Part shown: in pieces, positions 8,492-16,657 of the stretch
Numbering within the stretch: the first letter of the stretch is position 1
How the letters are laid out: every line of letters begins with the position of its first letter
DNA from: Desulfovibrio sp. ZJ209
GTDB lineage: Bacteria > Desulfobacterota > Desulfovibrionia > Desulfovibrionales > Desulfovibrionaceae
Reading direction: 5' to 3'
NCBI RefSeq assembly: GCF_011039135.1
Contig: NZ_JAAKEJ010000001.1
Span: 372,001 to 436,000 of the forward strand
Length of the DNA stretch: 64,000 nt
The notes under the pieces: model-generated
Told to the model about the DNA's origin: nothing
What the model saw: the letters and a program-made list of their open reading frames with translations, nothing else
The model's database searches: none
Made by a program: the position numbers and the translations under genes

Positions 8492-8517
8492 CCGGGGGGA
8501 GGCGCCCCTCCCCCCGG
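8492..8517 (-). other. Hairpin between islA and islB
   Basis: A 9-bp stem (8492-8500 with 8509-8517) lies just after the islA stop. No U-run follows. It probably stabilises or limits the transcript so that IslA is made in excess over its activase. Confidence 0.5.
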
Positions 8518-8529
8518 CTGTTGTTCCAC

Positions 8530-11001
8530 TTAGAAGGCGCTGTGCTCGGTGCGGTCGATGATGTCGTTCTGCAGGTCGCGGGAGAGATCGCAGAAGTAGG
8601 CGCTGTAGCCGGCGATGCGCACGAGCAGGCTGCGGTAGTTGTCCGGCTCCTTCTGGGCGTTGAGCAGGGTCTGCCGGTTGACGATGTTGAACTGGAGGTG
8701 CCACAGCTTGAGGTCGCACCAGGTCCTGATGAGGTTGATGATCTTTTCCGTGCCCTCGTCGCCCTCGACGCACTTGGGCGAGAGCTTGATGTTCAGGAGG
8801 CGCGAGGCGCGGTTGGTCATGCCGTAGTTCTTGGAGTGGTAGTTGGAGAGCAGCACGGCGGTGGGGCCGTTCTTGTCCGCGCCGTGCGAGGCCGAGGAGC
8901 CGTCGGAAAGGGCGGTCCAGGCGTGGCGGCCGTTGGGCGTGGCCGAAACCACCTTGCCGAAGGGCACATGCGAGGTGATAGGCACATAGCGCACGTCCAC
9001 ATGGACGCCGCGCTCGCGGGTGCTCTTTTCCGCCTCCACCTGGGTGAAGCGGTCCACGTCCTTGGCGATGCTGTCGGCATAGGGGTCGTTGTTGCCGTAG
9101 CAGGGGGCGTTGCGCAGCATCTCGCGGATGGGCTCATAGCCCTTGAAGTCGGCCTTGCAGGCGTCGATGACTTCCTTGAGGGTCAGCTTCTTCTCGTCGA
9201 ACACGAGCTTCTTGATGGCCGCGAGCGAGTCCACCACGGTGCCGTAGCCCAGGAACTCGAAGTAGGAGTAGTCCACGCCACCCGGGATCTTCTCGGTGTG
9301 CAGGTCGAGCATGTTCTCCATGCACAGGTCGTGCAGCACGGAGGAGAAGGGCGCCGCGAAGTGCTGGGGCCGCAGGCGGTCCACCACATGCTGTTGCTGG
9401 AAGGCCTTGCGCAAGAGGTTGAGGTGCTGGGTCTTGTAGGCGTCGTAGAACTCTTCCCAGGTCTTGAATTCCAGCGGGTCGCCGGTCTCCACGCCGATGA
9501 GCTCGTCGCCGTAGTGGAGCATGCGGCCGTTGTAGAGCGTCATTTCGAGCGCCGTGGCGAAGTTCACGTACACGCAGCCCGAGGTGTAGGTGTCGCGGTT
9601 GGGCATGCGCGTCTCGGTGCAGCCCGACACGGCGTAGTCCAGCGCCTCGTCCACCGGGCAGCCCTTGACCGTGTTCAGGAAGACCACTTCCTCGTCGTTG
9701 ATGAGCTTGGGGAAGCCGGAGCCGTCCTTCACGGTCAGCGCCACCTCATAGAGGAAGCGCTCGGGCGAGCGGGAGTGGATGCGCGCGGCGAGGTCGGGAT
9801 AGTTGAGCGGGAACTCGCGCTTGGATTCGAGGAAGAGATAGGTGAGGTCGTTGGTGGCGTCCTCGCCCTCGCGGGTCTGGCCGCCGATGGTCACGGCCTC
9901 CCAGTGGGCATAGCCCTCCTGGAACTCCACGCCCGTGGGGTTGATGTAGAGGTCGATGAACTGGGCCATGTCCACCCACATGCACTCGAGCAGCTCCTTG
10001 GCCTGCTCGCGGGTGAGGCGGCCTTCCTCGATGTCCTTCTTGTAGAAGGGATAGAGGTACTGGTCCATGCGGCCGTTGGAGATGATGGCGCTCGCCTTCT
10101 GCTCCAGGCGCGAGAACATCTGCACGAACCACTGGCTCTGCACGGCCTCGCGGAAGGTGCGCGCCGGATAGGCGGGCACGCGGTCGCAGACCTCGGCGAT
10201 CTCGAGCAGTTCCTGCTTGCGCTTGGGGTCGGTCTCGTTGGCGGCCATGTTGCGGGCGAGGTCGGCGTGGCGGCGCGCCCAGATCATGATGGCGTCGCAG
10301 ACGATGACCATGGCTTCGAGGAAGGGCTTTTTCTCCCACAGGTCGACCGAATTGTTGAGGTCAAGGGTGGCGAGCTTGTCCTTGGCCTCCTGCTGGATGG
10401 CGAGCATGCCCTTGGTGATGACCTTCTCGTAGTCCGGCACCCACTGGAGGGCCGAGCGGTAGGAGGAGGTCTCGCTGACCACGAACTTGGACTTCAGGCC
10501 GCGCTCGTCATGGTAGGTGACAGTGCGGATGTCGGCGGGCAGCACGCGGTTGAGGTGTTCGTGGTAGGTCTTGCCCTCCCAGTAGGGGGCGATGTCTTCC
10601 ATGACCGTCTTGATGTCTTCCTTGGAGATCTGGAAGGGGCTCTTGTCGCGGTGCTCAAGGTCGGCGAGCACTTCGCGGTAAAAGTCGCCGTCGATCTCGG
10701 GATAGAGGATGCCGTAACGGCCGAGCTTGCCCACGCGGCCGGCGAGCAGCTGGTCGGGCGTGATCCAGACCGTGATCTTCTCGGCCACGTTCTTGAGCGC
10801 CTTGGCCCAGCGCAGGGTGAGCAGCTCGCCCTCGGTCTCGCGCATGGACTCGGTGAAATACTTGGCCCGCTCCACATCCACATGCGGGAGGGTGAACTGG
10901 TTGCGCTCAAGGATCTTGTAGATGCGCTCGCGGCCCTCACGGTTGACATTCTTGTTGATGACGCGGTCTTCCTGCGGCGACATGCAGCTGCACTGGCTCA
11001 T
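8530..11001 (-). CDS. islA: Isethionate sulfite-lyase, glycyl radical enzyme
   Basis: This 823-residue glycyl radical enzyme cleaves isethionate to sulfite and acetaldehyde. Its catalytic motif is SGCTETRMP with Cys461 and Glu463. The radical site is RIAGYSAYF near the C-terminus with Gly798. Substrate residues I recall from the Bilophila wadsworthia enzyme (Arg189, Gln193, Trp374, Cys468, Glu470, Arg678) all have identical counterparts here at a constant offset of seven (Arg182, Gln186, Trp367, Cys461, Glu463, Arg671). This favours IslA over the related dihydroxypropanesulfonate lyase HpsG. The ATG at 11001 has GAGGAG upstream. An ATG at 11070 would lie at the predicted transcription start and was rejected. 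Sulfite released here would feed dissimilatory sulfite reduction. Confidence 0.95.
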   Translation of the reverse strand: MSQCSCMSPQEDRVINKNVNREGRERIYKILERNQFTLPHVDVERAKYFTESMRETEGELLTLRWAKALKNVAEKITVWITPDQLLAGRVGKLGRYGILYPEIDGDFYREVLADLEHRDKSPFQISKEDIKTVMEDIAPYWEGKTYHEHLNRVLPADIRTVTYHDERGLKSKFVVSETSSYRSALQWVPDYEKVITKGMLAIQQEAKDKLATLDLNNSVDLWEKKPFLEAMVIVCDAIMIWARRHADLARNMAANETDPKRKQELLEIAEVCDRVPAYPARTFREAVQSQWFVQMFSRLEQKASAIISNGRMDQYLYPFYKKDIEEGRLTREQAKELLECMWVDMAQFIDLYINPTGVEFQEGYAHWEAVTIGGQTREGEDATNDLTYLFLESKREFPLNYPDLAARIHSRSPERFLYEVALTVKDGSGFPKLINDEEVVFLNTVKGCPVDEALDYAVSGCTETRMPNRDTYTSGCVYVNFATALEMTLYNGRMLHYGDELIGVETGDPLEFKTWEEFYDAYKTQHLNLLRKAFQQQHVVDRLRPQHFAAPFSSVLHDLCMENMLDLHTEKIPGGVDYSYFEFLGYGTVVDSLAAIKKLVFDEKKLTLKEVIDACKADFKGYEPIREMLRNAPCYGNNDPYADSIAKDVDRFTQVEAEKSTRERGVHVDVRYVPITSHVPFGKVVSATPNGRHAWTALSDGSSASHGADKNGPTAVLLSNYHSKNYGMTNRASRLLNIKLSPKCVEGDEGTEKIINLIRTWCDLKLWHLQFNIVNRQTLLNAQKEPDNYRSLLVRIAGYSAYFCDLSRDLQNDIIDRTEHSAF

Positions 11002-11082
11002 AATGGCTTTCTCCTCAGCAGTATCATCTCTGAATACGAACATCTTGGGCGCTTGTGAGAAAACGCCCATGCGCCCCCTCTA

Positions 11083-11098
11083 AGCATCAGCCATGCCA
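11083..11098 (-). promoter_or_regulatory. Sigma-54 (-24/-12) promoter of islAB
   Basis: The minus strand reads TGGCATGGCTGATGCT, a close match to TGGCACGN4TTGC with exact GG-to-GC spacing. The start would be near 11071, leaving a leader of about 70 bases to the islA ATG. Confidence 0.75.
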
Positions 11099-11186
11099 AG
11101 AGGATAAGTTGTTGATTTTTCAGGGAGTATGCAGAAAATTCACCGAAAGCGGGCCGCAAATCCGCAAGGGCCGGATGGCAAAAAAA

Positions 11187-11221
11187 CACAAATTTTTGTG
11201 AATATCCTTATATTTCCTTAT
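11187..11221. promoter_or_regulatory. Candidate activator binding region upstream of islA
   Basis: CACAAA-TT-TTTGTG (11187-11200) is a perfect inverted repeat about 90-105 bp upstream of the -24 element, the usual distance for an enhancer-binding protein. TCCTTAT is repeated at 11205 and 11215, one helical turn apart. The patch is strongly AT-rich compared with its surroundings. Confidence 0.45.
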
Positions 11222-11289
11222 GTTATTTCATATAGTGCATTTTTACAACAGTTTTTCCGCAACAGTGCGTCAGACAGGGGCGCGCCGCC

Positions 11290-12033
11290 TCAGGCCGCAA
11301 GGCCGCGCGCCAGCAGCATGACGGCCGAAAGCGCGATCATCAGCAAAAGCAGGCGCCGGAAGAGCAGGGCATCGACCTTGCGCACGATGGGCACGCTGGC
11401 CACGATGCCGAGAATGCCGAACAGGCCCCCCAAAAGGCCGTCGCGGAGCAGCTCCGGGGTATAAAGCCCCGCGGCCCACTGCGCCTGCAATACGCCAAGC
11501 ATGGAGATGAAGGCGGCGAGATTGGCGCCGCCGATGGTGCTCTCCTTGCTCCAGTGGCGAAGATAGGCATAGAGCACGAGCGGCGGGCCGCCCATGCCCA
11601 CGGCGCTCATCATGATACCGGCCATGAAGCCGCAGGGCGCGCTCCACCAGCGGCCGATGGGCGCTTGCGCCACATGGAGGCGCCCGGAAAGGAATTGCCA
11701 GAGGAGGAAAAGCACAAGGCTCGCCCCGGCGGCAAGCATGAGCAGCCGCGGGCCCGCGTGGTTGAGAAAGGCGTTGCCGAGGGGCACGCCGGGCAGCCCC
11801 GCCAGCCCGAGGCACACTGTTTCCAGCCAGGGCACATCGCGGCGGTAGACGAAACCGAGCCCGAGCAGGATGGCCGCGCCGCTCAGGCAGCCGAGCAGGA
11901 TAGCCTCCCGCGCGGGCATGACGAGGGTGAGCAGGGGGATGGCGAAGAGATTGCCCCCGAAGGAGGTCAGGCCGGTGAGGAGCCCGCCGAGGAACCAGGT
12001 GGTGTTGAGATAGAGAAAGAGCAGGAGGGTCAT
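11290..12033 (-). CDS. TauE/SafE family anion exporter next to islA
   Basis: This 247-residue membrane protein has seven or eight hydrophobic segments and the two glycine-rich repeats of TauE/SafE proteins (GGLLTGLTSFGGNLFAIPLL and AGIMMSAVGMGGPPLVLYAY). Members export sulfite, sulfoacetate or related C1-C2 anions, and some import them. The ATG at 12033 has GAGG seven bases upstream. Its place directly upstream of the islA promoter region, in the same orientation, suggests a role in moving sulfite or a sulfonate linked to isethionate breakdown. It is 108 bases downstream of the dehydrogenase gene and is probably cotranscribed with it. Confidence 0.85.
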   Translation of the reverse strand: MTLLLFLYLNTTWFLGGLLTGLTSFGGNLFAIPLLTLVMPAREAILLGCLSGAAILLGLGFVYRRDVPWLETVCLGLAGLPGVPLGNAFLNHAGPRLLMLAAGASLVLFLLWQFLSGRLHVAQAPIGRWWSAPCGFMAGIMMSAVGMGGPPLVLYAYLRHWSKESTIGGANLAAFISMLGVLQAQWAAGLYTPELLRDGLLGGLFGILGIVASVPIVRKVDALLFRRLLLLMIALSAVMLLARGLAA

Positions 12034-12141
12034 GGATGCCTCAAGGCGCGCGAAAACGCGGGCGCCCCCCGGACAACCCCTCATGAGGCGGCTGCCGGGC
12101 AGGGCCGTTATTTGCGTGATGCCGGGGACGGGTCTCTTCTT

Positions 12142-12999
12142 CTAATTCGCAGCCTTGAACACGGCGCAGGCGTCCTCGCCACCCAGGCCCTCCGCCTGTG
12201 CTTTTTTGAACATGCCGAGGGCGTCTTGGGTGAGGCGCGGCTCGCAGCCCCAGGCCCGGGCCATGGCGCAGCCGAGGCGCAGATCCTTGGCGGCGAGGTC
12301 CACGGCGAAGCGCGGGCTGAAATCGGCGGCCGCCATCCACGGGCCGCGCACGTCCATCTGGAAGCTGCGGGCGCCGGTATCCTGCAAAAGGGGCAGCAGG
12401 GTCTCCGGCTTCATGCCCGCGGCCTGCCCGATGCGCAGGCTCTCGGCAAGCACGGCCAGGTTCGCCATGCCGATCATGTTGCTCAAAAGTTTCACCGCAC
12501 AGGCCGCGTCCACGCTCTCCACATCATGAGGCTGCCCGATCTTTTCGAGCAGCGGCCAGAGTGTGCCGACCGCCGCCCTGTTCCCGCCCACGAACAGCGG
12601 CTCCTCGCGCTTCATGGCCATTTGCGGCGTTTTCCCCACCGTGGCCTGCACATAGGCCACGCCCTTTGCGGATGCCGACGCGGCGAGGCTGTTTGCCGTG
12701 GCCGGGTCGATGGTGCTGAACTCGAGATGGATGCTGCCGGGCCCCATGGCCGCATACAGGCCCTCGCCGTCCGCGCCCAGCACGGCCTCGCGCACATGCC
12801 CGGGCAGGGGCAGGCAGGTGCAGAGCACGTCGCAGTGGGCGAGCTCCCGCACGCTCGTCGCCACGCTGGCGCCGTCCGCGGCGAAGGCGGCGGCGCATTC
12901 GGGCCGGCGCGTGAAGACGGTGAGCTCTTCGCCCGCCAGCAGGATATTCCGCGCCAGCGGCGCGCCCATATTGCCAAGACCGAGGAATGAGAAGCGCAT
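12142..12999 (-). CDS. Beta-hydroxyacid dehydrogenase family protein, possible sulfonate aldehyde reductase
   Basis: This 285-residue enzyme has an N-terminal Rossmann fold (FLGLGNMGAPLA, residues 5-16) and the helical C-terminal domain of the 3-hydroxyisobutyrate dehydrogenase family. The catalytic lysine is Lys170 in VKLLSN, with Asn174 next to it. The substrate loop reads VGKTPQMA (121-128) instead of the usual PVSGG. This resembles the VGRT loop I recall in sulfolactaldehyde reductase YihU, with Lys123 in place of the sulfonate-binding Arg. The ATG at 12999 has GGAGG five bases upstream. Together with the adjacent TauE/SafE exporter and islA, a role in sulfoacetaldehyde or sulfolactaldehyde reduction is plausible. 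The cofactor and substrate cannot be read from sequence alone. Confidence 0.8.
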   Translation of the reverse strand: MRFSFLGLGNMGAPLARNILLAGEELTVFTRRPECAAAFAADGASVATSVRELAHCDVLCTCLPLPGHVREAVLGADGEGLYAAMGPGSIHLEFSTIDPATANSLAASASAKGVAYVQATVGKTPQMAMKREEPLFVGGNRAAVGTLWPLLEKIGQPHDVESVDAACAVKLLSNMIGMANLAVLAESLRIGQAAGMKPETLLPLLQDTGARSFQMDVRGPWMAAADFSPRFAVDLAAKDLRLGCAMARAWGCEPRLTQDALGMFKKAQAEGLGGEDACAVFKAAN

Positions 13000-13223
13000 T
13001 TCCCCTCCGAAGGGCCCGCCCGGTGGCGGGGTTGGCCGCCTTCCGCGCCCGCCTGCGCGCACGCTCGCCCAGGCGGAGGCTAGGGCAGCATGGGGGCGCG
13101 GAAAGCACGCGGGTTTTGCGCAAACCCGTGTGCACTATCCATGCCAGCGCGGGGCCAGTTCGTGGCCAGCTCGGGCGACTGCAAGACGCTATTTTTCCTT
13201 TTGTGCCCCACACCTTGGCCTCT

Positions 13224-13251
13224 TGGCACGGCCTATGCTTTATCCTGTATA
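13224..13251 (+). promoter_or_regulatory. Promoter of the 13376-14145 gene pair (sigma-54 or sigma-70 reading)
   Basis: TGGCACGGCCTATGC at 13224-13238 is a near-perfect -24/-12 element. The same stretch can also be read as TTGGCA-N17-TGTATA, a sigma-70 promoter. CCTGTATA (13244-13251) and TATACAGG (13288-13295) form a spaced inverted repeat around the expected start. A third copy of TATACAGG is at 13405-13412. The gap 13000-13375 has no other gene. Confidence 0.5.
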
Positions 13252-13375
13252 CCGCGGGTGAAAACTTCCCCGCGCCGGGCAAAAAATTATACAGGGAAAC
13301 AGGCCGGCCGGCCGGGGGCAACAGGGAAGAGGCAAGCCCCTGGCCGCGAAAACCGGCATGGTTGGAGGAAATATC

Positions 13376-13582
13376 ATGAGCAGCTTCGTGTTTTGTATGA
13401 TTTTTATACAGGTGAGCATTTTTTTTATAGCCGGCTTTCTCGGGCTCACGTCGCTCTATTATGTGCTGCGTGACCGTCGCCAGGCTGTGGCCCTTTCCGC
13501 GCGCAGCGTGAGACGCAACCGCTTCCGCCAGCGTCGCACCGGCATCCTGCCTTCGGATCTTTCACTTTCAGGCCGCCCGTAG
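13376..13582 (+). CDS. Small membrane protein, 68 residues
   Basis: The ATG at 13376 has an ideal GGAGG seven bases upstream. The 68-residue product has one long hydrophobic helix (FCMIFIQVSIFFIAGFLGLT, about residues 6-25) followed by a very basic tail with many arginines (RRNRFRQRR). That gives an inner-membrane anchor with the positive tail in the cytoplasm. I recognise no family. It is 26 bases from the next gene and the two probably share one transcript ending at 14202. Confidence 0.65.
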   Translation: MSSFVFCMIFIQVSIFFIAGFLGLTSLYYVLRDRRQAVALSARSVRRNRFRQRRTGILPSDLSLSGRP

Positions 13583-13608
13583 ACGGCCGTGATATAAAGG
13601 AGCACCCC

Positions 13609-14145
13609 ATGCGCATGGAAGCTGCATACAGTGCCACCATGATGGAAAACGGGAGAAGGGCTTATCTCGCCGCTCCCGCCATGAATACCGATCTCACCCT
13701 TGAAGCCATTGACCGCAAGCATGCACGCCGGGAGGGCGCCATGTATACCAGCAATGATTCGCCGCGCAGGATGCGGAGATATGCTCTCGGCGCCGCTCTT
13801 GCCGTACTGGCGCTGTTCCTCACGCCGGCCCTGCTCGAGCAGCAGTCGGTCGCCGCCGGGCATGCCGCGCTTATGCCCCGCATCGAGCAAAGGGCGGCGG
13901 CCCCGCACACCGTCCCGGCAGCCCTTGCGCCGGCCACCACGGCGCAGGACGGCGCCACGCAGGCCCCGGCGGCTTTTTCGGATGCGCTGGCCGCCGCCCC
14001 CGCGGGCGCGCAGTGCAACATGCAAGCCCATTCCTGCAGCGTGCCCACCACTGCGGGCGTGCAGGCCCTGAACCCCGGCGAGACGGCCGTTGCCTTCGGT
14101 TTTTCGCAGACCCTGCGCGGCGTGAGCCACAACGAGCGCCTGTAA
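13609..14145 (+). CDS. Hypothetical single-pass membrane protein with Ala/Pro/Thr-rich exported part
   Basis: The frame has two good starts: ATG 13609 with AAGGAG (178 residues) and ATG 13741 with GGAGG (134 residues). The shorter one puts a basic segment (SPRRMRRYALG) directly before a hydrophobic helix (LAVLALFLTPALL), like a signal anchor. The remainder is alanine-, proline- and threonine-rich and has two cysteines in CNMQAHSC. It is probably periplasmic or surface-exposed. No family is recognised. A strong hairpin follows 30 bases after the stop. Confidence 0.55.
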   Translation: MRMEAAYSATMMENGRRAYLAAPAMNTDLTLEAIDRKHARREGAMYTSNDSPRRMRRYALGAALAVLALFLTPALLEQQSVAAGHAALMPRIEQRAAAPHTVPAALAPATTAQDGATQAPAAFSDALAAAPAGAQCNMQAHSCSVPTTAGVQALNPGETAVAFGFSQTLRGVSHNERL

Positions 14146-14174
14146 TATTTCAGGTTTTCGGCACAGATATACAG

Positions 14175-14202
14175 AAAGGGCCGTCCCTCGGGGCGGCCCT
14201 TT
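14175..14202. terminator. Bidirectional hairpin terminator
   Basis: A 9-bp stem AAAGGGCCG / CGGCCCTTT (14175-14183 with 14194-14202) separates the plus-strand pair from the convergent minus-strand TauE operon. The A and T ends give a short U-run in either direction. Confidence 0.75.
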
Positions 14203-14227
14203 CGCGTGCGCGGCGCCGGGGGGCCGC

Positions 14228-14953
14228 TCAGTTCTCCTTATGCCCCGCGGTTACCAGGCCGAGACCCTCAAATATCTCGTAGATGCCGAAGCCGTACCAG
14301 AGCGTATAGAGCACATAGAAGGCCAAAAGCGCGCAGACGAGCAGGATATGCTCGGACATTTTCGCGGGCTCGATGCCGTAGAAGTTGTTGCCCGGCTCAA
14401 TGGCGCGGGTGAGCACCTGGTCCACGGCCTTGGCGTCGGCCACGCGCTGCTGCTTTTGCAGTTCCTTGATGCAGGGCTTGAGCAGGTACCACCAGGCGGA
14501 GGCCACTTCGAGCGCGGGCGCGCCGCCGTAGTTTTCGCTCACGGCCGCGCCGTCGTTGTGGTAGAGCCGGTCGGCGACTTCCGTGGCCGCGGTGAGGATG
14601 GCGCCGAGGTCCCCCGTGAAGGCGAGCGCCGCGCCCTGTTCCTCCACGCGGGCGCCGACCCGCTCGAGCAGCTGTTTTGCCAGCGGCGCCAGCGCCGGCT
14701 TTTGCAGCGTCACCTTAAGGGCCACCTGCCGGCCCATGAGCGGGGCGATGTCCTTGAGCACGGCCGGGATGAAATACGACGAGCCCTTGGAAAGCTCGTT
14801 GAACACCTCGTCCGCATATTCGAGGCCCGTGAGGTGCCGGCCGCCCTCGCCGCGCATCACCGGGGAGAGGATGAGCCAGAAGAGCACAAGAAAACTGCCC
14901 AGCAGGGTCACGCCCTTGAGGAAGGGCGCCCTGTTCCTGACGATGCCGGCCAT
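14228..14953 (-). CDS. Hypothetical membrane-anchored partner of TauE/SafE exporter
   Basis: This 241-residue protein has one hydrophobic segment near the N-terminus (VTLLGSFLVLFWLILSPVM) and one near the C-terminus (ILLVCALLAFYVLYTLWYGFG), with a soluble domain of about 150 residues between them. The middle has an FIPAVLKDIAPLMG block and a helical body, which suggests a periplasmic domain held by two anchors. Its ATG at 14953 overlaps the TGA of the exporter gene by one base, so the two are translationally coupled and the product is probably an accessory subunit. I recognise no named family. Confidence 0.7.
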   Translation of the reverse strand: MAGIVRNRAPFLKGVTLLGSFLVLFWLILSPVMRGEGGRHLTGLEYADEVFNELSKGSSYFIPAVLKDIAPLMGRQVALKVTLQKPALAPLAKQLLERVGARVEEQGAALAFTGDLGAILTAATEVADRLYHNDGAAVSENYGGAPALEVASAWWYLLKPCIKELQKQQRVADAKAVDQVLTRAIEPGNNFYGIEPAKMSEHILLVCALLAFYVLYTLWYGFGIYEIFEGLGLVTAGHKEN

Positions 14954-16215
14954 CACGCATTCTCCCGCAGTTTGCCGAGGTTCAGGAAGAATTTGCTGCA
15001 CACCCAGAGGCCGAAAAAGGCCACCACCACCCAGAAGACCACATTGCCCACGGCCTCGATGCCGTTGACGAGGGCCGCCGGCAGCGTGAGGAATTCGAGC
15101 TCCACAAGTTTCTTGGGCAGGGTGGCCGCGCGGTTGACGAAGCCCGCGATGATGGAGACGGCGTAAAAGCCCTTGATCTGGTTGGCCCTGACCACCGAGG
15201 TCGTCAGCGCGCCCACCTGGATGCCGAGCAGCGAGCCCAGGAGCATGCCGATGGCGAGCGTGTAGAACACATAGCCGTACACGGCGTATTGCCCCACCGC
15301 CGCGAAGCCGGCCGTGAAGATGATCTGGAAAATATCGGTGCCCACGGTGGTCAGCGACGACACGCCGAACACATAGACGAACATGGGGAAGGTGACGAAG
15401 CCCCCGCCCACGCCCATGATGGCCGCAAGAAAGCCCACGAACACGCCGCCGCAGGCGACGATCCACGCGGAGATGCGCCGGCCGCCCGGAATGACGCGCC
15501 GGTCAAAGGGAATCATGGGCGGCAGCGCCACGGCCTGCATGCGCCGGGCGATGCCGGTGAGGCCAGCGGCGGTGGCGTCGGTCTCGTGGGACTGCGCGGA
15601 CGCCGGCTGGCGGGAGCGGAGAAAGTCCGCCAGGGCGTAAAAGCCGAGAAAGCCGAGCAGGAGCGCGTACACCGAGCTGATGAACAGCTCGGAGAGCAGC
15701 GGGTTGGCGTCATAGAGGCCCTTGTTGAGCGCGCCGCCGATGAAGGTGCCGGCGATGGAGCCGGCCAGGAAGCTGAATGCCAGCCGGACGGAGACATTGC
15801 CGAGCTTCTTGTGGATGGTGGTGCCCATGATGGCCTTGGCGAAAATATGGAAGAGATCCGTGCCCACGGCCAGAATGCCCTTGACGCCTACGGCCATGAG
15901 CGCGGGCGTGATGATGAAACCGCCGCCGGCGCCGATACAGCCGGTGATGAGGCCGGCCGCCACGCCTACGCCGATGGCCGCGAGGAAGATGGGCAGCGTG
16001 TAGAAGGCCGGCGCATAGGCGGCATGGCCGCCAAGGATCTCATGCGGGTCATACGCCTCCGCGATGCAGCAGAGAAAGATGGGCGCGGCCAGCGCAAGAA
16101 CGAGCAGCAGCTTCTTGTGGTTTTTCAGGATGGAAGTGGAGACTTCAAAATCCCAGCGGGCATAGGCCTCGCTGCCGGCAAGGAGAAAGTGATACAGTTG
16201 TCGGCCAAAACCCAT
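14953..16215 (-). CDS. TauE/SafE family permease, long form (420 residues)
   Basis: The protein has an N-terminal cytoplasmic stretch, a hydrophobic anchor, then two TauE/SafE repeats: AAGLITGCIGAGGGFIITPA at about 92-111 and a second GVGGGFVTFPMFVYVFGVSS further on, separated by a hydrophilic linker rich in Ser, Gln and Ala. The length exceeds that of ordinary 250-residue family members and matches the type annotated as sulfate permease in Desulfovibrio. The ATG at 16215 has AGGGG upstream. It is coupled by overlap to the 241-residue partner gene. The substrate is probably an inorganic or organic sulfur anion. Direction of transport cannot be read. Confidence 0.85.
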   Translation of the reverse strand: MGFGRQLYHFLLAGSEAYARWDFEVSTSILKNHKKLLLVLALAAPIFLCCIAEAYDPHEILGGHAAYAPAFYTLPIFLAAIGVGVAAGLITGCIGAGGGFIITPALMAVGVKGILAVGTDLFHIFAKAIMGTTIHKKLGNVSVRLAFSFLAGSIAGTFIGGALNKGLYDANPLLSELFISSVYALLLGFLGFYALADFLRSRQPASAQSHETDATAAGLTGIARRMQAVALPPMIPFDRRVIPGGRRISAWIVACGGVFVGFLAAIMGVGGGFVTFPMFVYVFGVSSLTTVGTDIFQIIFTAGFAAVGQYAVYGYVFYTLAIGMLLGSLLGIQVGALTTSVVRANQIKGFYAVSIIAGFVNRAATLPKKLVELEFLTLPAALVNGIEAVGNVVFWVVVAFFGLWVCSKFFLNLGKLRENA

Positions 16216-16657
16216 AGTCCCCTGCCCTCCCTCGAAAAGGCGAAATAAGGTTCACGGCCTGTCCCACGACATGCCTGAACGAAAACAGAAATGGTAATGC
16301 GCTTTTCTTCGCAAGCATAGCAGGCGGAATATTTTTTGTCAGCAGGGTTTCAGGGCTTTATGCGGTATGCAGGGGAGATGTTTATATAACATATTGAAAA
16401 CTATGTAAAATTTATATGTGAAAATTTTGTGGATGAGCGTCGGCCTGGTGCCGCACGGGGTACGGAGGCCACCGCATGTGCCGGTACACGCAGGCGGAAA
16501 TTTCGGCGATCATGCCCACGGCTCCGGCGTCGGAAGTCCCTGATGGATACGGCGCTCGCCAGCAGCGGCCGTCAAGTACAAGGCCGGGCGCCGTGGGGGA
16601 GAGGCCGGCGCAGATGGCGTGGCCGGCCTGCCGGCCACGCCTGACGGAAGGGAGGTG
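16216..16657. other. Intergenic region with promoter for the TauE operon
   Basis: About 440 bp without a convincing gene. The part 16300-16430 is AT-rich. A GC-rich segment follows toward the end of the 2-hydroxyacid dehydrogenase gene. Confidence 0.6.
16314..16342 (-). promoter_or_regulatory. Sigma-70 promoter of the TauE operon
   Basis: On the minus strand CTGACA and TATGCT are spaced by 17 bases. The start would be near 16307, some 90 bases before the ATG at 16215. Confidence 0.55.

Noticed and set aside
8530-11001. Assignment of the glycyl radical enzyme as choline, propanediol or DHPS lyase
   Set aside because: All isethionate-binding residues I recall from the Bilophila enzyme are present at a constant offset, and no microcompartment genes occur.
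7411-11058. Very long plus-strand open frame of about 1215 codons
   Set aside because: It is antisense to islA and islB, has no family motif, and is kept open by GC-rich codon bias. The minus-strand proteins are clearly real.
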